From: Chelonobacter sp050613185
Lineage (GTDB): Bacteria; Pseudomonadota; Gammaproteobacteria; Enterobacterales; Pasteurellaceae
NCBI RefSeq assembly: GCF_050613185.1
Contig: NZ_CP192511.1
Location: 2,046,001-2,110,000, forward strand
DNA: 64,000 nucleotides
Direction of reading: 5' to 3'
Each line of letters begins with the position of its first letter. Within the stretch, counting starts at the first letter, position 1. Made by a program: the position numbers and the translations under genes. The notes below the pieces were generated by a model. That model was not told the origin of the DNA. It saw only the letters and a program-made list of their open reading frames with translations, and ran no database searches. Of the stretch, positions 27,257-34,846 are shown piece after piece.

Positions 27257-27481
27257 ATGCAATATCAATTGGACACCACAGAATACCGCTGCCCATTGCC
27301 ACTGTTAATGGTCAAAAAAGCATTGTCTGATTTGCAGACAGGCGATGAATTGCGAATATTACTGAATACGGAAAGCACAATCGAAGATTTCAAATTATTG
27401 TGTGAAACGGTATCCTGCATATTGGTTAGTACAGAAAATTCATCAGCCCAATTCAGCTTAATCGTGCGGAAAATCGGCTAA
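27257..27481 (+). CDS. TusA/SirA-like sulfurtransferase family protein
   Basis: A 74-residue TusA-fold protein with the conserved CPLP motif in EYRCPLPLLMVKKAL, where the cysteine at residue 12 carries persulfide sulfur. It is not the TusA of tRNA 2-thiolation with certainty; the second conserved region is weak. It follows the hemerythrin-like gene by 6 bases and ends 122 bases before the convergent lipB, with a USS and a hairpin between. Confidence 0.8.
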   Translation: MQYQLDTTEYRCPLPLLMVKKALSDLQTGDELRILLNTESTIEDFKLLCETVSCILVSTENSSAQFSLIVRKIG

Positions 27482-27522
27482 TTTCAATGGCAAGTGCGGT
27501 CGGCTAACGGGATGAGAGATAA

Positions 27523-27556
27523 AATACCGCACTTTATCAATTTAACGTGCGGTATT
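27523..27556. terminator. Bidirectional hairpin, tusA-like/lipB
   Basis: AATACCGCAC (27523-27532) pairs with GTGCGGTATT (27547-27556). The left arm is part of an exact USS (ACCGCACTT). It lies between convergent genes. Confidence 0.7.
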
Positions 27557-27602
27557 GTCATTATTTTTATGGATAAAGACTTAAGTAAAACTAAGTTAAA
27601 TA

Positions 27603-28829
27603 TTATTTTGAACGGTTATATGGAAAACGCAGAATAACCCGGTTATAAAAGCTGCCGTTAATATGGGTTTTATTCAAATGAAAACGGCGGTAAGCCGAAA
27701 ATAATTCCATATCAGGTTGCTGTGGGTTTTGCCAAAAATTATCCAATATGCCCTGATCAGTCAATCCGGGAATATCATAGTGCGCTCTGCCAAGGGTGAT
27801 AACCGGCATACCATGCAGTAAGGCGGAAATACCGCTGGTACTATTTAAAGTCACCATGCCTTTGCCATGACGTAAAAATACCGGCATTGGCACATCATGA
27901 ATATAATAGAGTCGCTTTTTCAAAGCCGGATATTGTTTAAGATAATGTTTGATGACGTTACCGTAGTCGATAAACCCACGATCCATTGGGTGATGTTTTA
28001 CGATTAGGGTTAAATCAGACGGCGCATATTTAACGAACGAATCTAATACTGTGGTTAAAAACGACTCGACACTGCTGTAATCACTGTGTACCCGCACTTG
28101 ACTATCATCATATACTTGTAAGGGTAAAATATAAAAATTGCCAAACTTACCTTGTTCCACTTTTTTGGCAAAAGAGTGATCGCGCAGGGCATAATTAAAC
28201 CGTTTAATACCGGAAATTACCCACAGCTTAATATAATAGCGGACATTCAAAATCCGATGATGTTGATAATAAGGGTATTGTCGGCGTTTGGTATAAGCAT
28301 TCCAATAATAACAGATTGCCAATTTAGCAAGCGGCACAAAGCCCTGTGCGACTTTTTCCGGTGTGACGGGTTCAGGAGCCTGTGGGCAAATATTTCTAAA
28401 AAAGGCTTCATCACGGGGAATCGGCGAAAACGCATTTACCCCGTCTTTTTCCAGAGTAATATAATCGGGACGAAAATAACCTTCTTCAAATGCCCAATAG
28501 GAAATGGTCAACGCTTTGCAAACGGTTTTAGCGACTTTGTGGTAATGACGGTTATCGCCGAAGCAAACAACCGCACCAATTTTTTCGGCTTGGCATAAAC
28601 GATGTAAATATTCTTCAAATTGATCTAGCGATTCCCGATAAGCAAAAGTATTGCTGTTGGCATTAGAATAAAAATGTTCGTCACCGGCATTAAAATTAAT
28701 TTTATAAACTGTTTTTCCCTGTGATTGTAACCATAAGGAAATATCATGAAAGAAAGTCCCTATTGGACCTTGCAATAACAAGATACGATCAGTAGATACC
28801 ACTAGGTCATCTAAATTATGACTAATCAT
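27603..28829 (-). CDS. lipB: Capsule polysaccharide linker protein LipB/HcsB/KpsS (beta-Kdo transferase)
   Basis: A 408-residue KpsS-type protein. Known members add the first beta-linked Kdo residue to lyso-phosphatidylglycerol, starting the poly-Kdo linker of ABC-exported capsules on the inner face of the inner membrane. Typical parts are ILLLQGPIGTFFHDIS near the N-terminus, the EEGYFRPDYITLE motif, IVKHHPMDRG and TLNSTSGISALLHGMPVITLG. I choose ATG 28829; the frame extends 13 codons to a TTG at 28868 with no ribosome site. It lies 67 bases downstream of lipA. P. multocida phyB and H. influenzae hcsB are the same family. Confidence 0.88.
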   Translation of the reverse strand: MISHNLDDLVVSTDRILLLQGPIGTFFHDISLWLQSQGKTVYKINFNAGDEHFYSNANSNTFAYRESLDQFEEYLHRLCQAEKIGAVVCFGDNRHYHKVAKTVCKALTISYWAFEEGYFRPDYITLEKDGVNAFSPIPRDEAFFRNICPQAPEPVTPEKVAQGFVPLAKLAICYYWNAYTKRRQYPYYQHHRILNVRYYIKLWVISGIKRFNYALRDHSFAKKVEQGKFGNFYILPLQVYDDSQVRVHSDYSSVESFLTTVLDSFVKYAPSDLTLIVKHHPMDRGFIDYGNVIKHYLKQYPALKKRLYYIHDVPMPVFLRHGKGMVTLNSTSGISALLHGMPVITLGRAHYDIPGLTDQGILDNFWQNPQQPDMELFSAYRRFHLNKTHINGSFYNRVILRFPYNRSK

Positions 28830-28896
28830 ATAACCCCAACAGAATAAAAATTTAAAATATCTTAGCAAATAAGAATAAAAAAAGAAATTTAACCGC

Positions 28897-30948
28897 TTAT
28901 TTTAAAGACCAATACAGGTGTTTTAATTTCGTTAGCTGTTTTTTTAGCCAGTGACGCTGTAAACCACTATCTTTCAGTTTGGATTTTTGCTGTAACAAAA
29001 GCTCAATTGCCGTTTCGCTATCGATCATTTGCCGCGTATTCGGATTAATATATTGCGGATAATAAACTAAGGTAGCTGACAGCAATTCTGCGAGCGTGAG
29101 CTTGCGCCGGCGTCTTGGCAGTGTAACATGATCAACGGTCAATCCCCAATTAGAGTAGAACGGTAAACCGTAACAATGCACGGTTTTTCCCCTCAACAAC
29201 GCTTCGAAGCCGGCTAAAGAGGTTAAGGTGTGAACCTCATCCACTTGCTGAATACAATTTAAAATATTTGCGTTTTCAATAATATCATCGGCATAGTTAA
29301 GGGCTTGTTCCGTTGGAATCGCGCCGATACGGTTACCGCTGAGCACATCGGGGTGCGGTTTATAAATAATATAAGCCTCGGGATTCTTTGCACGCACCTG
29401 TTTGAGTAGATCCAGATTACGTTTGATTTGCGGTGAACCGAAACGAATTGAGGCGTCGTCTTCCACTTGTCCCGGTACTAAAATTGTTTTTTTACCGTTG
29501 ACCGCGAGAGTAAACTGACTATCACCGACATTGTATTTGCCGATATTGGCATTGATCAACCGCACTTTTAATTTATCGGCTAACAGTAGATCCTGATCGG
29601 AGAATATCTGGCTTTGTAAAATAGCTTCTAAGCGTGAGGGTGTTTGCGCATTAAAATAGATACCGAGATCATCAATCACTAACGAGAGCGGCGCAACCAG
29701 ATTCGAGCCTAAACCGACGGAACGGATAAAACCGTCTTCCATGCGTAGCACAGGTAAATTGTTTTTTTCCGCATAACGAAGCACCTCGTCTTTGCCTTGG
29801 CTCCAAATCAACAGACGGGCATTTTTCGCCCGCGGTTTTTTGTGCAGTTTGGCAGTTGAAGAAACAAAATGTAAGCGGCAGTTAGGGAAGTTAAAAAACG
29901 GTTTGATCACCGCCCGTTTCCACAGCGACATGCCGACACAATACAAATTGCCGCTCAAACGTTGATCTAATAATTTGGCGCGGTGCAGATAATCAATCAC
30001 CTCAAAAATCGAGCCGGGTTTGCCGTTATTCGGATTGATATAACGACTATATTGCAGATAGGCTGCGGTAAACAGTTGTAATAAAGTGCGGTTGGCACGG
30101 CGATTTTGTTGTTGCAAGCGCACAACATTAGCATGACGATCATCTGTCAATCCCCAACCGCTGAACCAAGGTACGCCAAAGGTCACCACCGGTTTATTGA
30201 CCAGCAAAGCCTCAAAGCCCATCTGCGAAGTAACACAATAGACTTTATCCACTTGTTGCAACAACGACAACGGATTGACATCCTCTGCCAATAACCGCAC
30301 TTGCGCAAACTCCGCGGAAAGTGCGGTCAGATAACCCTTTTTCTTACCGCTGATTACATCAGGATGGGTTTTAACCCAAATTTCTGACTCGGGATTTTCC
30401 GCAACCGCACTTTGCAACATGGTGTGAAAACTAGCTTCATCAGCCTGCCCATATTTCACCGCCATATCGCCAAAGGTCTGATCGATCACCAAAACGATAT
30501 TTTGCTTCTTCTCGCTCGGAACAAAATCCGGTGCGTGATTATATTTAGACAGTTGATAGCGGCAAATTAGCTCAAGTGCGGTTTCAGCTTGTTGTAATAC
30601 TTCATCGTCGGCTGAATTAGCTAAAATTAACCGCTCAAGGCGCGACGGCTTTTCAGTGGCATAATAAATCCCCAAATCATCATACACCATCGAAAACGGC
30701 GGATAGCCCTGAACACCCAGACCTAATGAACGCAAAAAGCCGTCTTCAAGGGCGATGTAAGGCAAGTTATTTTTTTCGGCGTAGGTGCGGGCTCTGCGTG
30801 AATATGGACGAAACCCCCAGCCCATGATCTGCGTTGCTTTATCTGAAAGGGAGAAATATTGCATAAAGATCTCTGCCTCAGGAAAAAAAGCAGCCAAGTG
30901 CGGTATTTTTGCCATGCGATATGAGAAAATTTGCGATTTTGGTTTCAT
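28897..30948 (-). CDS. lipA: Capsule polysaccharide linker protein LipA/HcsA/KpsC (dual beta-Kdo transferase)
   Basis: A 683-residue KpsC-type protein that extends the Kdo linker of group 2-like capsules with alternating beta linkages. Its two halves are internal duplicates: the first has IALEDGFLRSLGLG, YDDLGIYY and GFEALLVNKPVVTFG, and the second has RMEDGFIRSVGLG, IDDLGIYF and GFEALLRGKTVHCYG. Both therefore look like active glycosyltransferase domains. ATG 30948 is chosen over TTG 30954. It is upstream of lipB on the same strand and separated from kdsA by a terminator, so it should have its own promoter at about 30955-31010 (a TATACT box lies on the minus strand near 30983). Confidence 0.92.
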   Translation of the reverse strand: MKPKSQIFSYRMAKIPHLAAFFPEAEIFMQYFSLSDKATQIMGWGFRPYSRRARTYAEKNNLPYIALEDGFLRSLGLGVQGYPPFSMVYDDLGIYYATEKPSRLERLILANSADDEVLQQAETALELICRYQLSKYNHAPDFVPSEKKQNIVLVIDQTFGDMAVKYGQADEASFHTMLQSAVAENPESEIWVKTHPDVISGKKKGYLTALSAEFAQVRLLAEDVNPLSLLQQVDKVYCVTSQMGFEALLVNKPVVTFGVPWFSGWGLTDDRHANVVRLQQQNRRANRTLLQLFTAAYLQYSRYINPNNGKPGSIFEVIDYLHRAKLLDQRLSGNLYCVGMSLWKRAVIKPFFNFPNCRLHFVSSTAKLHKKPRAKNARLLIWSQGKDEVLRYAEKNNLPVLRMEDGFIRSVGLGSNLVAPLSLVIDDLGIYFNAQTPSRLEAILQSQIFSDQDLLLADKLKVRLINANIGKYNVGDSQFTLAVNGKKTILVPGQVEDDASIRFGSPQIKRNLDLLKQVRAKNPEAYIIYKPHPDVLSGNRIGAIPTEQALNYADDIIENANILNCIQQVDEVHTLTSLAGFEALLRGKTVHCYGLPFYSNWGLTVDHVTLPRRRRKLTLAELLSATLVYYPQYINPNTRQMIDSETAIELLLQQKSKLKDSGLQRHWLKKQLTKLKHLYWSLK

Positions 30949-31009
30949 AAACAATGATCAATTTTCGATGGAATGGGAATAGTATAATACAGTTGTGTAG
31001 GAAAGGCTC

Positions 31010-31068
31010 AGGGTTATAGCCATAAAAGTGTTATTATTAATAAAGTTTTTAGGGTTGTAACCATAAAA
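31010..31068. repeat. Short direct repeat upstream of lipA
   Basis: AGGGTTATAGCCATAAAA (31010-31027) and AGGGTTGTAACCATAAAA (31051-31068) are 18-mers with two differences and a 41-base offset. They lie between kdsA and lipA next to the kdsA terminator. Function is unknown. Confidence 0.5.
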
Positions 31069-31089
31069 AATGCCGAGCATTTGCTCGGC
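31064..31089 (-). terminator. Rho-independent terminator of kdsA
   Basis: On the minus strand GCCGAGCA and TGCTCGGC form an 8-bp stem with a 2-base loop, followed by TTTTTT. It lies 20 bases after the kdsA stop. Confidence 0.88.
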
Positions 31090-31108
31090 GTACTCAATCA
31101 AAAAGTGA

Positions 31109-31948
31109 TCAACGAATATCTAACTCAGGGAAAGATTTCACCGCTTCATCAACGGCTTTAACGCGCACTAAGAAATCTTCTAATAGATTTAACGGTAGCG
31201 CACTCGGTCCGTCACATTTGGCTTGATCCGGATTCGGGTGTGATTCCAAGAACAAACCGGCTAAACGGGTCGCTATACCTGCCAACGCTAAATCCAACAC
31301 TTGATTACGACGACCACCGGAAGCGGCTGCACCGGCTTCACGTTGTTGCAGGGAATGGGTGACATCAAAAATCACCGGCATATTGCCGCTGACTTTTTTC
31401 ATAATCCCAAAACCAAGCATATCGACGACCAAATTGTCATAACCAAAATTCACGCCACGTTCGCATAAAATCAGCTGATCGTTGCCTGCTTCTTTGAATT
31501 TTTCCACAATATTACCCATTTGGTGCGGGCTTAAAAATTGTGGTTTTTTGATATTAATCACCCGCCCGGTTTTTGCCATCGCATGCACCAAATCGGTTTG
31601 ACGTGCTAAAAATGCCGGCAATTGAATAACATCCACCACTTCTGCGACGGGTTCTGCTTGCCAAGGCTCGTGCACATCCGTGATCACCGGCACACCGAAT
31701 TCCTTTTTCACCTGAGCAAAAATTTTCATTCCCTCTTCCAATCCCACCCCACGATAAGAGTGAATCGAAGAGCGGTTGGCTTTGTCAAACGAGGCTTTGA
31801 ACACAAACGGGATATTGAGTTTAGTGGTGACAGTAACGTATTGTTCACAGGCTCTCAGCGTAGAATCGAGATCTTCAAGGACATTGATACCACCGAAAAG
31901 GGTGAATGGGGCATTATTATTTATTTTTAATTGGTTTAGTTTTAGCAT
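31109..31948 (-). CDS. kdsA: 3-deoxy-8-phosphooctulonate synthase
   Basis: KdsA condenses phosphoenolpyruvate with arabinose-5-phosphate to Kdo-8-phosphate, the precursor of Kdo for lipid A core and for the capsule linker. The 279-residue protein shows FKASFDKANRSS, KKPQFLSP, the ILCERGVNFGYDNLVVDM region and FDVTHSLQQ. It is slightly shorter than E. coli KdsA because of a shorter C-terminus and N-terminus, without loss of active-site residues. It stands upstream of lipA and lipB on the same strand, within the capsule locus. I cannot say whether it is the only kdsA in the genome. Confidence 0.95.
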   Translation of the reverse strand: MLKLNQLKINNNAPFTLFGGINVLEDLDSTLRACEQYVTVTTKLNIPFVFKASFDKANRSSIHSYRGVGLEEGMKIFAQVKKEFGVPVITDVHEPWQAEPVAEVVDVIQLPAFLARQTDLVHAMAKTGRVINIKKPQFLSPHQMGNIVEKFKEAGNDQLILCERGVNFGYDNLVVDMLGFGIMKKVSGNMPVIFDVTHSLQQREAGAAASGGRRNQVLDLALAGIATRLAGLFLESHPNPDQAKCDGPSALPLNLLEDFLVRVKAVDEAVKSFPELDIR

Positions 31949-32375
31949 GATTTTTCCTAAAGACTGGTAATAAGTCTAGTCTGTTCAGCATTTGATAAAA
32001 ATGATGATTAAAGTCGTCGAAACATATTGTTACTTGCAAAATACGCTAGAATTGAAAATGATGATAATCGTTAAGTTAGTTACTAAGATCTTTCTGTATA
32101 TGTGTCAGTATATCAGATTCTTATTTGTTTTATACAAGGTTTATTATACAGGATATCTGCTCTTAAGGATCCTCTTGGTTGATGATGTTAGGGTGATTTT
32201 TGTAAGTTTTATCTTTGTTTATTAGGTTGATTGAGAATAAAATTTACTCAACAAATAGTAATTACATGTTTAATTAAAAACAACTACTTACTTTGTTATT
32301 CATGGTGTTTTTCTGGTAAGAGTAATGCTACAATCTAACAGATCGGCAAATAACATAAGATTATTGAGGAATAGT
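31949..32375. other. A+T-rich divergent control region between kdsA and wecB
   Basis: This 427-base stretch holds the start regions of kdsA (minus) and of the capsule biosynthesis operon (plus). It is markedly A+T-rich. A 77-codon frame (31992-32225) has no ribosome site and biased hydrophobic content, and I do not count it as a gene. A TACAAT box at 32329-32334 is a weak -10 candidate for wecB. No JUMPstart/ops element (GGCGGTAG) was seen. Confidence 0.5.
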
Positions 32376-33494
32376 ATGAAAGTATTGACCGTGTTTGGTA
32401 CGAGACCAGAAGCAATCAAAATGGCACCCTTGGTCTTAGAGTTAAAAAAACATGAATCAATTGAATCAAAGGTTTGTGTAACTGCTCAACATCGGGAAAT
32501 GCTAGACCAAGTTTTGAATTTGTTTAATATCAAACCTGATTATGATTTGGATATTATGAAGCATGGGCAAACATTACAAAGTATTACTGCAGATATTCTT
32601 CAAGATTTAACAGTAGTTTTAGAAGATTTTAAACCGGACTATATCCTTGTTCATGGTGATACAACAACTACCTTTGCTGCAAGTCTTGCGGCATTTTATC
32701 AAAAAATTGCAATCGGACATATAGAAGCTGGTTTACGTACTCGAAATTTATATTCGCCTTGGCCTGAAGAGGCTAATCGTTGTCTCACCTCTGTGCTAAG
32801 TCGGTTGCATTTTGCACCAACAGAGCAGTCTAAAGCCAATTTACTCGAAGAAGTTGTTAAAAAAGAAGATATTGTTGTTACTGGGAATACTGTTATTGAT
32901 GCGTTATTGACTGTAACCCAAAAATTAGAGCAGCCGGAATTAAAAGCCGCAATGGAACAACAATTCCCATTTACTGCTAATCAAAATCCAATGGTATTGA
33001 TTACCGCACATCGTCGAGAAAATCATGGTGATGGAATCAAAAATATCGGTCAAGCAGTAAAAATTCTGGCTGAAACTTATCCGCATATTCAATTTGCCCT
33101 GCCACTACACATGAACCCAAATGTGAGAAAACCTCTAACGGAAATATTATCTGAAAAAGAAAATGTACACTTAATTGAACCACAAGAGTATCTACCTTTT
33201 GTTTATTTAATGTCACGTGCAACACTTATTCTGACTGACTCAGGCGGGGTACAAGAGGAAGCTCCATCATTAGGCAAACCTGTATTGGTAATGCGCGACA
33301 CGACAGAACGGCCTGAGGCTGTTGAGGCGGGAACTGTTAAGCTGGTCGGGGCAGATACCAATGAAATTGTCAATCAATGTCGGAAATTATTAGATGACGA
33401 GAAAGCCTATGCACAAATGGCACAAGCAAAAAATCCATATGGTGACGGTAAGGCATCGCAACGAATTGTAAAAACACTATTGGCAAGTATTTAA
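32376..33494 (+). CDS. wecB: UDP-N-acetylglucosamine 2-epimerase (non-hydrolysing)
   Basis: A 372-residue cytoplasmic epimerase that converts UDP-GlcNAc to UDP-ManNAc. Family motifs are FGTRPEAIKMAPL near the start, HIEAGLRT, TAHRRENHGDG and DSGGVQEEAPSLGKP. GAGGAAT precedes ATG 32376; the upstream in-frame ATG-like codons from 32325 have no ribosome site. It is the first gene of the capsule synthesis block, and its product is the substrate of WecC 29 bases downstream. Homologues start the capsule operons of H. influenzae types d and e and P. multocida type B. It contains no exact USS. Confidence 0.95.
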   Translation: MKVLTVFGTRPEAIKMAPLVLELKKHESIESKVCVTAQHREMLDQVLNLFNIKPDYDLDIMKHGQTLQSITADILQDLTVVLEDFKPDYILVHGDTTTTFAASLAAFYQKIAIGHIEAGLRTRNLYSPWPEEANRCLTSVLSRLHFAPTEQSKANLLEEVVKKEDIVVTGNTVIDALLTVTQKLEQPELKAAMEQQFPFTANQNPMVLITAHRRENHGDGIKNIGQAVKILAETYPHIQFALPLHMNPNVRKPLTEILSEKENVHLIEPQEYLPFVYLMSRATLILTDSGGVQEEAPSLGKPVLVMRDTTERPEAVEAGTVKLVGADTNEIVNQCRKLLDDEKAYAQMAQAKNPYGDGKASQRIVKTLLASI

Positions 33495-33523
33495 TTTAAC
33501 TAGAAACAACTCAAGGTATCAAA

Positions 33524-34789
33524 ATGCAAAATAAAACTATTTCTGTCGTCGGCTTAGGTTATATCGGTTTACCGGCTGCGGCCATGTTTGCTTCCCGAGA
33601 GGTTAAAGTGATTGGTGTTGACGTCAACCAACATGCCGTAGACACCATCAATGAAGGCAAAATTCATATTGTCGAGCCCGGTTTGGAAGAAATTGTCCAA
33701 GAAGCAGTAGCAAAAGGTTTTTTGCGTGCGACCACAAAAGCAGAGCCGGCCGATACCTTTGTAATTGCCGTGCCGACACCTTTTAAAGGCAACCACGAGC
33801 CTGATGTCAGCTATATCGAAGCCGTTGCCAAAGCCATTGCGCCGGTGTTGGAAAAAGGTAATGTGATTATTCTTGAATCCACCTCACCGGTCGGCACAAC
33901 TGAGCAAATGGTGGAATGGTTGTCTGCTGCCCGCCCGGATTTGGCATTTCCAAAAGAAGGGGCGTCAGGCGAAGTTGATGTTCATGTCGCCTACTGCCCT
34001 GAACGCGTATTACCGGGACAAGTCATCAAAGAATTGGTCGAAAACGATCGTATTATCGGCGGCATTACCGAAGCCTGCTCTGATAAAGCGATTGACGTTT
34101 ACCGCGTGTTTGTCGAGGGCGATTTGCTCAAAACCAATGCGCGTACCGCAGAAATGGCAAAACTCACCGAAAATGCCTTCCGTGATGTCAATATCGCCTT
34201 TGCCAACGAGCTTTCCCTGATTTCAGACCGCCTGAATATCAACGTCTGGGAGCTTATTTCCCTTGCCAACCGTCATCCGCGAGTGAATATTTTGCAACCC
34301 GGTTGTGGCGTAGGAGGTCATTGTATTGCGGTTGACCCTTGGTTTATTGTGGATAAAACTCCAGATTTGGCCAATATTGTGCGTACCGCCCGTGAAGTGA
34401 ATGATGGCAAACCGGAATGGGTCATCAAGAAAGTCAATGAAGCGGTTGAAGCCGTAGCGGCTCAAACAGGCAAAGCCAAGCAAGATGTGAAAATCGTTTG
34501 CTACGGCTTGGCATTCAAACCCGATATTGACGACTTGCGTGAAAGCCCCGCATTGATGATTACCGAAAAATTAATCCAGCAATACCCTGGCCAAGTAGCG
34601 GCAGTAGAGCCGAATGTGCATGAAGTGGTTGATCATCACGGTAAAAAAGACATTGCACTGATTGATTACGCCCAAAGTGCAGCGCTAGCTGATGTTGCCG
34701 TGTTGTTGGTTAACCATAAAGAGTTTATGGAAAATAAGCCGACATTTCAAGCAAGTGCGGTTGTGGTGGATACCAAGGGGGTTTGGTAA
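33524..34789 (+). CDS. wecC: UDP-N-acetyl-D-mannosamine dehydrogenase
   Basis: A 421-residue NAD-dependent dehydrogenase that oxidises UDP-ManNAc twice to UDP-ManNAcA. It has the Rossmann motif GLGYIGLPAAAMFA at residue 10, the catalytic cysteine in PGCGVGGHCIAVDPWF, and the C-terminal UDP-binding domain with YGLAFKPDIDDLRESP. With WecB it shows that the capsule should contain N-acetylmannosaminuronic acid. One exact USS (AAGTGCGGT, 34753-34761) lies near its 3' end. Base composition is closer to the host than that of the next genes, so the boundary of foreign DNA may lie about here. Confidence 0.95.
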   Translation: MQNKTISVVGLGYIGLPAAAMFASREVKVIGVDVNQHAVDTINEGKIHIVEPGLEEIVQEAVAKGFLRATTKAEPADTFVIAVPTPFKGNHEPDVSYIEAVAKAIAPVLEKGNVIILESTSPVGTTEQMVEWLSAARPDLAFPKEGASGEVDVHVAYCPERVLPGQVIKELVENDRIIGGITEACSDKAIDVYRVFVEGDLLKTNARTAEMAKLTENAFRDVNIAFANELSLISDRLNINVWELISLANRHPRVNILQPGCGVGGHCIAVDPWFIVDKTPDLANIVRTAREVNDGKPEWVIKKVNEAVEAVAAQTGKAKQDVKIVCYGLAFKPDIDDLRESPALMITEKLIQQYPGQVAAVEPNVHEVVDHHGKKDIALIDYAQSAALADVAVLLVNHKEFMENKPTFQASAVVVDTKGVW

Positions 34790-34846
34790 ATATTTCTTGT
34801 TTGTCAGTTAAATTGAATAGTGAAACCGGAAAAAGTTTGAATTCGT

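Noticed and set aside
28014..28024. Possible DUS in lipB (TCAGACGGC)
   Set aside because: Only nine of the ten core bases match; one such match is expected by chance in a window of this size.
31992..32225. 77-codon open frame in the kdsA-wecB gap
   Set aside because: It has no ribosome site, is composed of A+T-driven hydrophobic residues and resembles no protein I know.
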